From positions 22,064-86,063 of the forward strand of contig CAJNOI010000293.1 in assembly GCA_905250115.1 (NCBI GenBank): a stretch of 64,000 bases of DNA, in the 5' to 3' direction. Each line of letters opens with the position of its first letter. Positions within the stretch are counted from its first letter, which is position 1. The notes beneath the pieces are model-generated. The model saw only the letters and a program-made list of their open reading frames with translations. It made no database searches and was not told where the DNA came from. Shown piece by piece: positions 1-11,716 of this stretch. The DNA is from Adineta steineri (lineage: Eukaryota > Rotifera > Eurotatoria > Adinetida > Adinetidae). The translations under genes were made by a program, and so were the position numbers.

Positions 1-50
1 TATCTCGTATAGACGACATACATGATCATCTATTTCGTCTGTACGAGATA
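1..50. repeat. Imperfect hairpin at the window edge
   Basis: The first 16 bases are the near-perfect reverse complement of roughly the last 16 bases up to position 50, leaving a loop of about 18 bases. It may be the end of a longer element lying upstream of the window. Confidence 0.4.
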
Positions 51-172
51 GGAAGAGAGCGACAAAGAAAAAAAAATAAAAGATATATCTCGATGACACT
101 GTAACATGTACGACATCTTTTGTTTTCATTTCTTATTGTGCGTATATGTCGACAGACGATAATATAGATCAA

Positions 173-336
173 AGATGGGCGCGGTTCATGTTTTTCAAAA
201 TTCTAACCGAACCGAACCGATGTGCTCAAAATTTCAACCGAACCGAAACCGACATTATCTTGATAAGTGTCGGTTTGAACCGCTCGGTTCGGCTCGGTTC
301 GGTTCGGTTCGGTCCATGAACCGAACCGTGCCCATC
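173..336. mobile_element. Fold-back element built from AACCG/CGGTT pentamers
   Basis: The two ends are inverted copies of AGATGGGC followed by a CGGTTCATG-like block (173 to about 190, and about 314-336). The left half contains AACCG tandem pentamers and the right half CGGTT pentamers, so the whole unit can fold on itself. It has no coding capacity; the 175-549 reading frame merely runs through it. It looks like a MITE-type non-autonomous element or a pentamer satellite with palindromic arms. Confidence 0.5.
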
Positions 337-1660
337 TCTGATATATATCAGAAAGTAAGTTTTCTTTTTAAAAGACTAATTATACAATCAAGTCTATGTG
401 TTTGTAATAGACAAATTTCAAATGATTATATTCATCATTCTCGGCTCAGAGATAGTTTGTTATATTACAAGTTTATGCTGATATGGGAAATATTTAAATT
501 TCGAAATCAAAAACGTTTGTTGATATTCATATACATTAGAAAATGTTGAATGTACACGAAACGATTCTAATAAATCTAATGATAACAATGCTAGTAGGCA
601 TTCATTCTACTTTTTTGTTCGATAAGTCAAGAGTCTTGTCTCTATTTTTCTCCATCATAAAACATGAAAAAAATTGACTTTCAATAAATCAAACTAATGA
701 AAGACTTTCGGACATCATTTTGTTAAAGTCATTGCAACAAACACAACATTAAAAATGATTAATATATAAAAGCAATGTGTTTACTTCCTTTTTTCAAAGG
801 TAATTTGTGAATGAACTGATATCAAATGTCATTTACCATCATAAGTGCTCGTGATATTGAAACTCCGCAAAAAAGGAATGTAAAAGCAAACTGTTTCAGA
901 TAAAATTTAATGATATTCTCAACACCTAAAAACAACCATGAAAGTCATGAGTTTACAAAGGAAATGCAAAGTTTCCTGACAAAGACAACAGTACACTTAT
1001 TTGGATAAAGTATTTTGTTTTTATTTTATATTCAGTTAGAAGAATAAATACACTCACATCGTCTGTTGTCAGAAATATTTTTTTGTAACTAATTCTATTA
1101 TATTTAATGATTAGTTTTCATTTCAACTTTATTCATATTAGATAAATAAGAATACAATGTAATAATAAATTCTTTCTCTTCAAATTTAGTTTATATTTTC
1201 ATATTAAGAAAAGTATATTATTGTGATATATTCAACAACCTGATACAATTTTTTTGTCACACATTAAGTGTAGAAAGTATATTAAAAGACTGATATCATT
1301 CGAGATTAACTGTTTGCATGAGTGAAAAAAATATGTCTACACTATTTCTATAGGCACTCGATAATTATGAGGATGAATAGATTTTATCAGAATTTTTGTT
1401 TTTGTAAATTATCCTTTTTTATTGATGGAAAGATGTTGCAAACATTAAAAAAATTGTACGGTGTACTGTACGTAAGGGTGAAGAGAAAAAAATGAAGAGG
1501 GGCATGACTAATGTCTTGAGACGATTTAGTAGGACTACGAAGAGATCAATGTAGGTTTGTGTTGTTGGTTGTATGTTTGACGTAATATATCTGTTAAATG
1601 CTTAGTTCGAGTGATGTCGTTGTTTGATTTCGATTTTCCTATTGCTTAATTTTTGGAATA

Positions 1661-1710
1661 TCTTGAGGATGTGAGCATAGATTAATAATAATATGACACC
1701 CACACCCATG
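1661..1710. repeat. TGTGGG/CCCACA hairpin element (degenerate)
   Basis: The left arm begins CTTGAGGATGTGAG; the right arm is ACACCCACACCCAT. Same family as the elements clustered at 26-50 kb. Confidence 0.45.
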
Positions 1711-1770
1711 ATTAAAATTTATTTATTCAAGTTAATCATTTACGAAAATATTTTGTAAATTCAAGACCAT

Positions 1771-1823
1771 CTTGAGGGTGTGGGATGGGTGGCTACTCAT
1801 GACTTTGTGAACTACACTCTCAA
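1771..1823. repeat. TGTGGG/CCCACA hairpin element
   Basis: The left arm CTTGAGGGTGTGGGATGGGT is followed about 25 bases later by a degenerate right arm ending CACTCTCAA. Confidence 0.5.
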
Positions 1824-2206
1824 TGAATACAAAATTGATAAGTTGGTCATGAAGATGAGATAGAAATATGTGTTTGAGATATATTACTTGGATAATAATA
1901 TTTTCATTAAGTGTTATTTCTTTAATATAATATGTACAAAGAACTTTACCGGTGATGAAAACTTTCTTAATATTGTATACTTCTATGATATCATCAGATG
2001 ATATTATTGAAATTTATTTGTATCAATAAAAACTCGTTGTATTTTATTTATTTATCATATTACAAAAAAAATGAAATTAACAACAACTCGTGAAATAGTG
2101 AAGATATATTGAAAACAAACTTTCATAACATTCAAGATGATAATAATAATACACATAAAGTAGAAAATTTTATTAAATTTTATGCAAAACAGAAAATAAC
2201 TGAACT

Positions 2207-3514
2207 TTATTTTGGTCTTCGTCGAACAGCATTTGTCATACAATGAACACCACCACCACCTTCTAATAAACCTTCAAAAGGTATGAGACCTACTCGACAC
2301 ATATTATTGTGACTCATACAAGTAACAATACCTTTGTCAGCATCACTACCAGCATACGTAACAACATGACAATCATCAATAACAACAACATTATGTCGAC
2401 ATTGTCGTTGTTCATCAATCGATGTTTGTTCGTCTTTTGCATCATAAAATATTAAATCAGGATTATTAAGAAGTTTTCGAAGAGTTTGTCGAACATTACA
2501 ACCATGTGATATCCATTTTGGTTTTAAACATGTATTTTGATGAGAATATTGATTTTCTACAGTATATATTTGCATAGTTTCAGCTAATAGACCATGTAAT
2601 GTAAATGCATGTTTACCAACTGAACTAAGAATAGTATCTAGATGCATGTAACATCGTTCAGGTGGTATCATAATAACAATAACTTGATGAAAAAGGCCTG
2701 TTCGAGTAAGTGCTTCAATGCCAGTTCGATTTGTTCTTTCACTACAACCAATAAGTAGAATACCATCACCAAGATAAGCAACATCACCACCTTCGATTGT
2801 TGGAATTTCTTTATCATTTTCATCAATATTTTTTTGCCATTCGATAATTTCTAATCCACAATTTGATAAATGTGGATGATATTGAAAAATAATATGTAAT
2901 AGAAGTGGTTCATTTATTCTTGTTGGTTTATTCATTTGCCAAATAAAAACATGATTATCAATAATTGAAAATTCATCACGCATAAATAAAAGATTAGGTA
3001 ATGGTGGAATGAGATATTCATTCGTTGAATTATTTATTGTAAGAAGAATTTGAGTATAATCAGATGTGCCTAATTCATCTTGTGAATAAGCAACACCAAC
3101 AATAATATCTTCGGTTAATTGTTCAGGTGTTCGATGAAGCAACCATTGTTGAAGAGCCAATAAAGATTGTTGTTGATTATTATGATTGAAATGAGAATTA
3201 GTAAGAATACCATGAATCAATTGAGAACGTGCTTGATCACTTGAAATAAGTGTTTGACGAAGAAGATCTGCTAGATAAAGTACATGTATTCCATGATCAC
3301 GTAAATATTGTGAAAAAATATCATGAGACTGATGTGTTTGAACAATATTAGGAAGAGCATTAAAAAGAAAATGATGATAATTTTCTTTTGTTAATCGAAG
3401 AAGTTCTTTGCCTGGTCGATGCATAAGAACAATGTCTAATTTACCACATTCTGAATAAACACCAACACCAAATTCATCCAGAATATCTTTAATTTTTGAA
3501 GTAGATATATTCAT
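2207..3514 (-). CDS. arcA: Arginine deiminase (bacterial-type ADI)
   Basis: Intronless 435-residue protein, full length for the family. Arginine deiminase hydrolyses L-arginine to citrulline and ammonia, the first step of the arginine deiminase pathway, usually in the cytosol. All hallmark active-site positions are visible: Asp180 in the FMRD motif, Glu241 in EGGD, His291 and Asp293 in MHLDT, and the nucleophile Cys425 in the Gly-rich GGGGVHC motif near the C-terminus. The start is the first ATG, directly before an ADI-like N-terminus. There is no signal peptide. The family is mainly bacterial, archaeal and found in some anaerobic protists; with the lack of introns among intron-containing neighbours, this suggests an origin by horizontal transfer, although base composition matches the host. 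No carbamate kinase or ornithine transcarbamylase lies nearby. Confidence 0.92.
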   Translation of the reverse strand: MNISTSKIKDILDEFGVGVYSECGKLDIVLMHRPGKELLRLTKENYHHFLFNALPNIVQTHQSHDIFSQYLRDHGIHVLYLADLLRQTLISSDQARSQLIHGILTNSHFNHNNQQQSLLALQQWLLHRTPEQLTEDIIVGVAYSQDELGTSDYTQILLTINNSTNEYLIPPLPNLLFMRDEFSIIDNHVFIWQMNKPTRINEPLLLHIIFQYHPHLSNCGLEIIEWQKNIDENDKEIPTIEGGDVAYLGDGILLIGCSERTNRTGIEALTRTGLFHQVIVIMIPPERCYMHLDTILSSVGKHAFTLHGLLAETMQIYTVENQYSHQNTCLKPKWISHGCNVRQTLRKLLNNPDLIFYDAKDEQTSIDEQRQCRHNVVVIDDCHVVTYAGSDADKGIVTCMSHNNMCRVGLIPFEGLLEGGGGVHCMTNAVRRRPK

Positions 3515-4799
3515 TTTATTAGTAAAACTGAATGGTTGAGAATTTCTATAAAAAGATAAAATTATTGTCTTTTAAAATGAATATAAAGCGTATTTACATA
3601 CTATTTTCGCATCATTAATCACATAATAATATAGTTTTCGAGTTAAACGTGGTAGATAAGTGTATTTATTTTTCGTTTATGCAGCATACAATGAGTGAGA
3701 AAAACCTTTTGTTTTGTATTTACGTTTGTATGTAACGAATGGCGTATAATAAATAGACCTCTTATTCTCTTATTTCTATTACGATAGTATTAATATGTGA
3801 AAGACAAAGATTTTTTTTAAAGTAGTCTCTTTCAATTCTGTATAGTTTTGTCAGTTTCAGCTGATCAAACTAAGATTGATTAGTTCATTATTAATGACGA
3901 AATAGATTAGTCTGAAAATCTTCTTGTACATTAGATTTTCTAGAGCTTTTTTTCTCTGATCATTTTGGTAAAACAAGTTTTGAATTTCATTGAGAAGACT
4001 ATACAAAATGACTTGAACTACAGTTATTTTTGATAAGTAATTGTAAAAAGTCGATTGACATATTTCAAAATGGTAATATATGATACAGTAGATTTTGTGG
4101 AACAAATTTTTCTTTACAAAAGCGTATATTATTCTATATTTCTGTACTATAGCTATTTTGAAATGTGCTAATATTAATAAGTCTTAATTTGATCAATTGA
4201 AACGGGTAAGATCAATATTATCGAAATACAAGTAAAGCGATGATCGATCTATTGACTATGACTCATCCTTTATTTGTTCTTTATATTCTTGTGATTTGAT
4301 ATATTAACAAATTGAAAAAGTCTGATTTATAACGATAATACAATACTAAAGAATAATTAGATGTTTGTTCTTTTAAGAAAAAAATATGTTGTAATATATT
4401 GCTAGTGACTTTATAGGTTATTTACTTACGTGATTCATATTTTTATTATTTAATATCCGATAAATAAACTATCAGTATCGATATAATTTACATTAATAAT
4501 GATTATATATTTTTGCTTCCAGTCTGGTTTATGAATGAGATATTCATGAAACAGATTCATCTGATCAGTTTCCTGTAACTATTCTTAGCTTATTTCACGT
4601 TGGGAACACGTTTTTAATGATTTAATAGGAAAAGTTTTTTTAAAGTTTCTTTTCGAATAGACAATTGTGTAAATATCATCCACATTTTTTATTTTCCAAT
4701 CAATATCAAACAAGAAAAAATATTCATCATAAAAGAATAAATCTATCATGTGTAAAAATATTTTTTATTTGCATAATAACGACGCATTCAACGAAATTT
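3515..4799. other. Intergenic between arcA and the UNC-93-like gene
   Basis: AT-rich. The only frame here (3857-4105, minus) has no recognisable domain and reads like chance sequence. Nothing else is seen. Confidence 0.55.
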
Positions 4800-7313
4800 T
4801 TAGCATTGATCTGATGATACTACATGTTTCGAAGGACCCAATACTATCTTGTTAAGAACAAAGATTTGTTGATCATCATCATTTGTTGAAGTTCTGCGCT
4901 GTTTAATTGCAATAATAATATAAGATAACATAGCTAATGTAACATAAACAAGTTCAAGAATAATTTGGGTACGAATACGCAATTTGGATATATAAAGAAA
5001 AACGATGACAGCTCCAGAATTCTGAGCACATGTTAGCAATGAATAAGCCTCTGTTATCTTGTTTGGTAACATCGAATTGTACAAAGCTACAAGAAAAAAG
5101 GATGAATCAATATTTGTTTCATCATTGAAAAACAATGCGCATGATCATTCATTCAATCAATAAGATATTGATCAATAACTGTTGAAAAAAATAACAAAAC
5201 ATCATTATTTGATAGAGAAGAGTCTTAGGTTCACCTGTGAGTGTTTTGTGTATTGCTTGAGAATAGATTTCGTCAAAGAAATTTTAGAGATGTGTAGAAC
5301 AAAAATTTTTGCAATATATTTCCAGAAAACTTTCGTAGACTTTGTGAACATATGAATGTTGTTCACTTCTTTTCAGAGCATACGATTTTTCTGATTTCTT
5401 TTATTCCACTTTCCAGTATAGATTCTTTTAAAATCTATGATTTATGCATGAATACGTTGCATGTTGGAATCATATTCGTATGATGGAATCTTTAGTTTGT
5501 ATTTCAAATACTATAATCATCAAAAGAAATTAAAATCCTGTGTCAGACCTGTTATAAATGGTGTGGTAAGTGCATCTGAAATACTTGATAAAAATGGAAT
5601 GATAAATAACACATATGTTTGTGAGACTGTTGGCTTCCATACAAGCATAATAATATATATTGTATAGCTTAATAATGCTGCGATTAGAAAGCATATTGGT
5701 CGACTGTATTTTAATTTGACTATATAAGCGACAACGATCGAAGTGATAGTGGCTGCAATGCCATATATTGTCATAATTAGACCTAGAAATAATATCATTG
5801 ACTATGAGATAAAATATGTGAAAGTATCATTCATACATACCGACATATTGAACACCAATTGTACATGTAATAAAACTCTATAGAAAACAAAGTTTGAATT
5901 TAGAAGAAATATGTCACATGAATACAACACAAATAATCAAAGGTTTTCATGTGTATTCTAAGGATTGTAACGAAAATGATGGATATTTCGGTTAATTATG
6001 TTGGATTCTTTTCTAATAAGTAAAGTCAAGTCAAAAAAGTATAGTGCTATTTCTATCTCTGATCTATTGTTCTACAGAATTCTCAAATCAACATTCTCTC
6101 AATTGCATTTCAAATGAAAGAGATGATCGGATGCTTTCGTATATGTAGCGTTATTTATAAAAAATAAAATTGATTCAGAGTTTTTCATTCTAAAATTTTC
6201 ATCAACTTACGCTTGATAAAGCTCCCATAAAGAATATTTGTGCAGAAACTGACCAAAATCCAAGTGGTATGAGTAGAAGATTATTTGGATTTATAGCAGT
6301 TTTGAGTGTTGACAATGTATGATTAAGTGATTCTCGTAATAATCCTTGAGAATCATCCTCTTCTACAATAAAATAATATCTTCGTTGATCATGTCAAATA
6401 TATCACAGGTATAGTTACTTTTATTGTCACGTCTCTGAACAAGAATAATGATGGTCAATACTATTGACACAAAGATAATACCACTAAATATACTATAAAG
6501 AATGTAAATCTAAAGAACAAGCATTTCATCAATATTCTAATAAAATAAATCGTTTTTTTATGATAATCTACCGTTTTCTGAGATATACGATGATTATCAT
6601 TTTGCATTTGATGTTCATTTATTAAGTAATCAGCTCCACATTGTGTAAAATTGGTATTTGTAGTTTTTGGAGTATTTCGTAAGACTAAATATGATATGAG
6701 ATTACCCCATATTTGAGCTGCAATAAATAATACCACTGTAAAAATATGCTTAAATTATGCAATATAATATGAAACGAACCTGATTGATATGCAGCAAGAA
6801 AGATACCAAAATATTTTCTAGTTTTTATCTCAGCATCATCATTCTCACTTTCATCATTTGCAAGTACAGTCACGTAAGAACTTTGAGCCATGGACATACA
6901 AGCTCGAAGACTTCCACATATGATTGCAGCTAAAAAGGACTATTTATCACAATATTTCAATTGAGATCGATGTTTTACTTACTTGAATACATTAACCATT
7001 GTTTAGGATACATATTAGATGCAACATATACCATTATACCGAATTGTCCACCAACAATTGCCCATTTATAACCAAAAATATATCCAAGTGGGGTTGTAAA
7101 TAGAAGACATGTAACTAAAGAAGCAGCACCTGCAATTGCTACTGAATTGAGACCAACATCTTTATCTGTATTGATGCTCGATTGAAGACTGCTGACAGCT
7201 TGGAGTGAGGTAAATGCACAGATGTAAGCGAAACAGATCATTCCAAAATTCCGTTTTGTACCACCTCTTTTATCTTTTTTGTTTGCACTTTTATGTTGTA
7301 CCTTTTCAGTCAT
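4800..7313 (-). CDS. unc-93: UNC-93-like multi-pass membrane protein
   Basis: Eight exons on the minus strand: 6983-7313, 6780-6929, 6572-6735, 6419-6509, 6211-6362, 5841-5877, 5549-5782 and 4800-5086. All junctions have GT donors and AG acceptors, and phases add up to 1446 bases, 481 residues. The N-terminus after the basic start (FAYICAFTSLQAVSSLQSSI) and the GYKWAIVGGQFG segment match the UNC-93/UNC93A family of 11-12-helix proteins of the major facilitator superfold. In worms UNC-93 regulates a two-pore potassium channel; in vertebrates UNC93B1 escorts nucleic-acid-sensing Toll-like receptors. The LLRESLNHTLSTLK loop and later hydrophobic segments are also typical. Exon six is a 37-base microexon. 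The long 462-base intron (5087-5548) holds nothing recognisable. Which paralogue it is cannot be told. Confidence 0.88.
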
Positions 7314-9410
7314 TTTTTACTTGAAATTGGAGTGAACAGATATGATTGTATTTGTATGAGAAACAAAGATTTCAAAAAAGTATGTATACTATATCAAAAC
7401 TGATGAGAAAATGATAACTCAAGACAAAGAGAGAAATATTTTGACTATTATATTCATGTCTTTCGATGCATAGGTAAAAATAACTTTCATGAATAGGCAC
7501 ATCTTGTTTTTGTTAATAGTATTACATGTGTTTATTGTCTTACCTGTGTACAATTGTCTTATCTAATACGGTTAAAATATTGACAACAATTATGTGATAA
7601 AAGACAATAGAACCAATCCTTTTACGTATTTATCATAAACAAAATACAATACAACACATGTATGAGTTAAGGATGAAGAAGAGATATCGAATTTTATCCT
7701 ACACATACTTTCTACTTTATATTGTGAATAAGAAGAAAAAGTGTATTTATGTAATGCTTTTTTACTGATTGACATTTCTCCCTTTTTTTTCAAAAGTACA
7801 GAAGTACGTATTGTTACTCTTGTAGTATTAAAATTTATTTAGTAGAGAATTCTATTATTATTTATATAAAGAAATGAATAGATGAGAGATGCATCAATTA
7901 TTCTTTCTCTCTCTATAATGATAAAAACTGAAATATTACATCTTTGTATTGAATTATAAAATGCAGTCAACATATTTTTCTCAATAATTATGTTGATTAT
8001 AGTATTTTCTATGACATATTTATTGTTTTAATTTTATTCTACATATTCATCTTACTTTGATCTATGACTTGTGTTTTTTCATGAATGCAATAATATTTTC
8101 TCTGAGTAAGTGAAGTATTCTTTATTGTTGATTAATGAATTACACATGAATATTTTTTAAACAACAAGATGTTAAATTACTTTATTTCTTCATTTCTTAC
8201 TACTATAAATGATTGGCTTAGTTTTATCTCTAATGTAATACATTTAAATAACAATATTATTGAGACATATACTTGAATTTATGATAACGATCATAAGAGT
8301 GTATTTGTTACTTTTATATTAATTCATACACATATTGATGTTCATTCTATTTACCAACAATTGAGTTTATATTTTATCAAAAACAAATATTAAGAATTAA
8401 ACGAAAAGATGCGTCAGTTTGATAGATTTTTTTCTTTTGATTGAAGAAAAAGAGAAAATAGGGATAAGTGATAAATACGATATTTGGTAATAAATTATAA
8501 ATAAGATAAACTTGATTTATTAGAAAAATCATGAAAGAATAATTTAAATCAATGAGATATTCTAATAATGATAAGATATAACATGATATTTATAATACGT
8601 ACATATATCTCTATAAAAGAAAGATTTAAAATATCGATTTGAATGTTGTAAAACTATTTTTATTTTATCTTATTTAAACACGAAGATAGATAGATAGAAC
8701 GAATAAGAATGCCGTATTTTTAATTTGAAAGTATTAATGTTAGAATAGATAAATTAGTAACTATTAAAAACTTCATATTATTGAATTTTGTTTTTTTCTG
8801 ATCATTCTCTCTTTTCAATGATTAACTCATCATCATAATACAGTAAGACTTAGCCTTGATACATATTTACATGTATAGTAAGATAAGTAACTGTACAAAT
8901 CAATATTGACGTCAAATATAAAATATGTCCTTGATTGAAAGGAAAGATAAAATAAAATACGTTTTATATATGTGTTAGAAATAGTCGCACAACGTGAGAA
9001 ATCTCCGTTTTATATAAAAGTGGTCATTACTTTTTTTTATCAACACATTTCATCTTTTACGTATGTATATGTATCAAAAAAAATTTCGTCTATTATACTC
9101 GTATGACATATGGATAAATACAAAATATATATTTCTCCATCGCAATGCATTGTCAATCTAATTTATTAAAACCAGAGGATCGAGCGAAGTGTCATATTAT
9201 ATAAATCAATTGAGTTACTTGCTTATGAATAAAAATAAGTTAATTATTACTCTTACTGACAAAACAAAATATATTATAATCGATATGATATTTTTCTCGT
9301 ATTCTAGAGCGGTTATTATAGTCACAAAAAATATTCAATGATAGTAAAGAAATTTTCTAAGGAGTATAAAAATAAATTATTATCTTATTTTATTTATAAA
9401 AAGAAAATTT
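7314..9410. other. Intergenic, very AT-rich
   Basis: I see no supported gene. The frame at 7590-7793 (minus) shows no domain. The start includes the likely promoter side of the UNC-93-like gene, but I could not pick out a clear core promoter. Confidence 0.55.
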
Positions 9411-10145
9411 TTATCTCATTTTTATGTCTTTGTATTTATAAATTCCATCAACAATATTTGAATCAAGAAAAGTTCCAAATAATTGATCCCAAAATATAAA
9501 TAAATCTGAAAAATTCTTATTTGGATGTATATGATGTACATGATGTTCACGTGATCCAACTAATTTTAATAAACGATAGAGTTTTGTATTCTCCCATGGA
9601 TGATCATAATTACTATGACATAATCGTTTTATTAATGATGATATTACTAAAAATAAACAATGATCCCAAAATGAACCTGGAATAAAACCCATTAATATCC
9701 ATCCTAAATGACTACTTAATAATAATTCACCCATAGATGAATATGCTGAACTAGTTAATGTTGGTATACGTAATTGATGATGTTTTAAATGATCAAAAAT
9801 TCGACCAGATAATGAATGTTGATATTTATGAAGCATCGTTCCTATACCATCAGATAAAACCATTTTTAATATAAACGATATTAATGATATAGAATTCATA
9901 TTAAACATTGTTTTATGATGTATATTGAAATACCATACAGAAGAACGTATTGTAAAATGTATTATTGTATGTGATGTTACAGAAGCTTTTTTTAATTCAA
10001 TACCTTGAGATTTACGTTTTTGTATTTCACGTCTGTATGGTTTAGATTTTGTTAAATAATCATAGAGATTTATACCATAATATGGTATAGTCATTACAAG
10101 TATTTCAATTGCGAAATAGATATACCATGGATATTGAGTTGTCAT
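9411..10145 (-). CDS. Fatty acid hydroxylase / sterol desaturase superfamily enzyme
   Basis: Single-exon 244-residue membrane protein. The superfamily uses a di-iron centre held by eight or more histidines to hydroxylate or desaturate lipids at the endoplasmic reticulum. All three histidine boxes are present in order: HKYQH (106-110, HX3H), HLKHH (119-123, HX2HH) and HHVHH (201-205, HX2HH), followed by NKNFSDLFIFWDQLFGTF, the usual tail of the domain. Hydrophobic segments lie near residues 8-28, 84-98 and 145-170. Members include sterol C5-desaturase, C4-methyl oxidase, alkylglycerol monooxygenase and fatty acid 2-hydroxylase; the substrate cannot be assigned. It is at the short end of the family. 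The ATG chosen is the first in frame and is directly followed by the first hydrophobic segment. Confidence 0.85.
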   Translation of the reverse strand: MTTQYPWYIYFAIEILVMTIPYYGINLYDYLTKSKPYRREIQKRKSQGIELKKASVTSHTIIHFTIRSSVWYFNIHHKTMFNMNSISLISFILKMVLSDGIGTMLHKYQHSLSGRIFDHLKHHQLRIPTLTSSAYSSMGELLLSSHLGWILMGFIPGSFWDHCLFLVISSLIKRLCHSNYDHPWENTKLYRLLKLVGSREHHVHHIHPNKNFSDLFIFWDQLFGTFLDSNIVDGIYKYKDIKMR

Positions 10146-10762
10146 TTTTTTGGTTGAAAAAATTTTAAAATGAAAAAATAATTATTTAATATTCTATTTA
10201 TTTAGTGATGTTTGTCTGTTTTTTTCAGTTCGTTTGTAGATAAGAAAAATATGGTACGATTATCATGTGTCTAGATAACTATGCAAAAGTGTAATATGGT
10301 CCTATTATTATATAATTTTGAGATAGTAATAAAAAAAAATATCGTTTAATTTTAACTAACTAATAATGTTCTAGCTTATCATCGATTTTCTTGGTAAGTA
10401 GAAAAGAACTACATTAAAATCGATAGATTACATATCGAAGTATTTTTTTGAAACAAATTGCGCAGAATTTCTCTCATCATAAAATTGTTCATGTCTTCAT
10501 CGAAATCTTCAATCGATTTAACCCCTCGTGTGCTACCTTATGAGAACCTGAGAGTCAAAAAAAGCGTGGTGAGTCTTCTCGGACCTCGACTGAAAAGAAA
10601 ATTACAAAGTGTAATAATAAGTTATCTTATCAACGATGTAGCATTTATTCAAATAAATCCATTATATAGATAACTTTATATATAAAAAAAAAAGAACTCG
10701 GTCAGATTTATTAGTTTTCAAATGAAATTTATTTATTATTAATAAATATGTATATGTCAACG
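10146..10762. other. Intergenic
   Basis: A short plus frame at 10458-10673 encodes 71 residues without a domain and is not supported. Otherwise AT-rich sequence. Confidence 0.5.
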
Positions 10763-11716
10763 TTATAAATCAATTCGTGTATGGTTTTTTCTATGAATTT
10801 TTTGATGAAGTTTTGCTTTACCATATTCCGTTAAATTACAATCACTAATCCAAAGTTTTTTTAATGTATCATTATGTTCAAATATTTCAACAAGATAATC
10901 AATACATTTATCTGTTAGAAATAAATTTGTTGAAAGTGATAATTGTTTTAATGTTTTATTATGATATGCTAATACTCTTGCTAATTGTTGAACACCTTTA
11001 TTTGTAATTTCATTATTTGATAACCATAATTCAGTTATTGTTTGATTTGTTCGAAGCATATCAGATATATATTTAATTCCATCATCAGATATACCATTTT
11101 TACTAAGATAAAGAATTTGAAGAGATGAATTATGTTTTGGTAGAAGTGCTCGAGTTAATGAATAGACACCAGCATCAGATATTTGATTAAATGAGAGATC
11201 AAGACTTTTTAATGTTGAATTATTTATTAAACTTGATGCTAATGTTGATATACCTTCGGATTTTATATGATTTCCATATAACCAAAGATCCGTACATTTT
11301 TTTTCATTTATTAATTTATTGGTTACAATTAACATATCACGATCGACTATGTCACAATAAGATAAATCAACATGTAATTTTGATTGACATTGTTCGATTT
11401 TTTCTTGAAGTTTAGCATTGTGATAAACTCCAACTACCATATTTCTATTGTTGATTGTGTTTGATATTGGTAATATAGGCTTTTTAGGTTGATGTAATCG
11501 AACTAATATCGATTGAGAATGTAAAACTATTGGTGGAACATAATTTAATCGAGGAGAATTATTGACTTTAATTTCAAGTTGTACTCGTTTAATCGAAGGA
11601 CTACGTTTGAGTTTTGCATTCGATACAAAATTTTCTTCAAAATTGTCAGTTGAAATCTTTCGATTGACAATTCTAGTATTATTGGAAATTGCTCTGGCAG
11701 TTGCACGTCTAGACAT
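10763..11716 (-). CDS. Leucine-rich repeat protein, RNase-inhibitor type
   Basis: Single-exon 317-residue protein. Residues 1-100 are basic and low in structure. From about residue 110 there are at least six 28-residue LRRs of the ribonuclease-inhibitor (NLRC3-like) type, with the cadence L-W-L/N-x-I-x-x-x-G-x-x-x-L, for example KSLDLSFNQISDAGVYSL and TELWLSNNEITNKGVQQL. LRR arrays of this type are protein-binding horseshoes. It has no NACHT, ART or signal peptide, so it is a stand-alone LRR protein. The next gene upstream on the same strand (12.87-13.65 kb) is a decayed ART-LRR gene, but the repeats are too different for a simple truncated duplicate to be claimed. Partner and role unknown. 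Confidence 0.82.
   Translation of the reverse strand: MSRRATARAISNNTRIVNRKISTDNFEENFVSNAKLKRSPSIKRVQLEIKVNNSPRLNYVPPIVLHSQSILVRLHQPKKPILPISNTINNRNMVVGVYHNAKLQEKIEQCQSKLHVDLSYCDIVDRDMLIVTNKLINEKKCTDLWLYGNHIKSEGISTLASSLINNSTLKSLDLSFNQISDAGVYSLTRALLPKHNSSLQILYLSKNGISDDGIKYISDMLRTNQTITELWLSNNEITNKGVQQLARVLAYHNKTLKQLSLSTNLFLTDKCIDYLVEIFEHNDTLKKLWISDCNLTEYGKAKLHQKIHRKNHTRIDL

Larger units (their letters stand above)
337..2206. other. Intergenic, AT-rich
   Basis: I see no convincing coding exon. Two TGTGGG/CCCACA-type elements (listed separately) lie near 1661-1823. The rest is AT-rich unique-looking sequence. Confidence 0.6.

Noticed and set aside
175..549. 124-residue frame with NRTEP-type repeats
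   Set aside because: Runs through the AACCG fold-back element; the repeat peptide is a by-product of the pentamer.
10458..10673. 71-residue plus frame with some polar coding-like character
   Set aside because: No domain, no splice partner, and it lies in AT-rich intergenic sequence.
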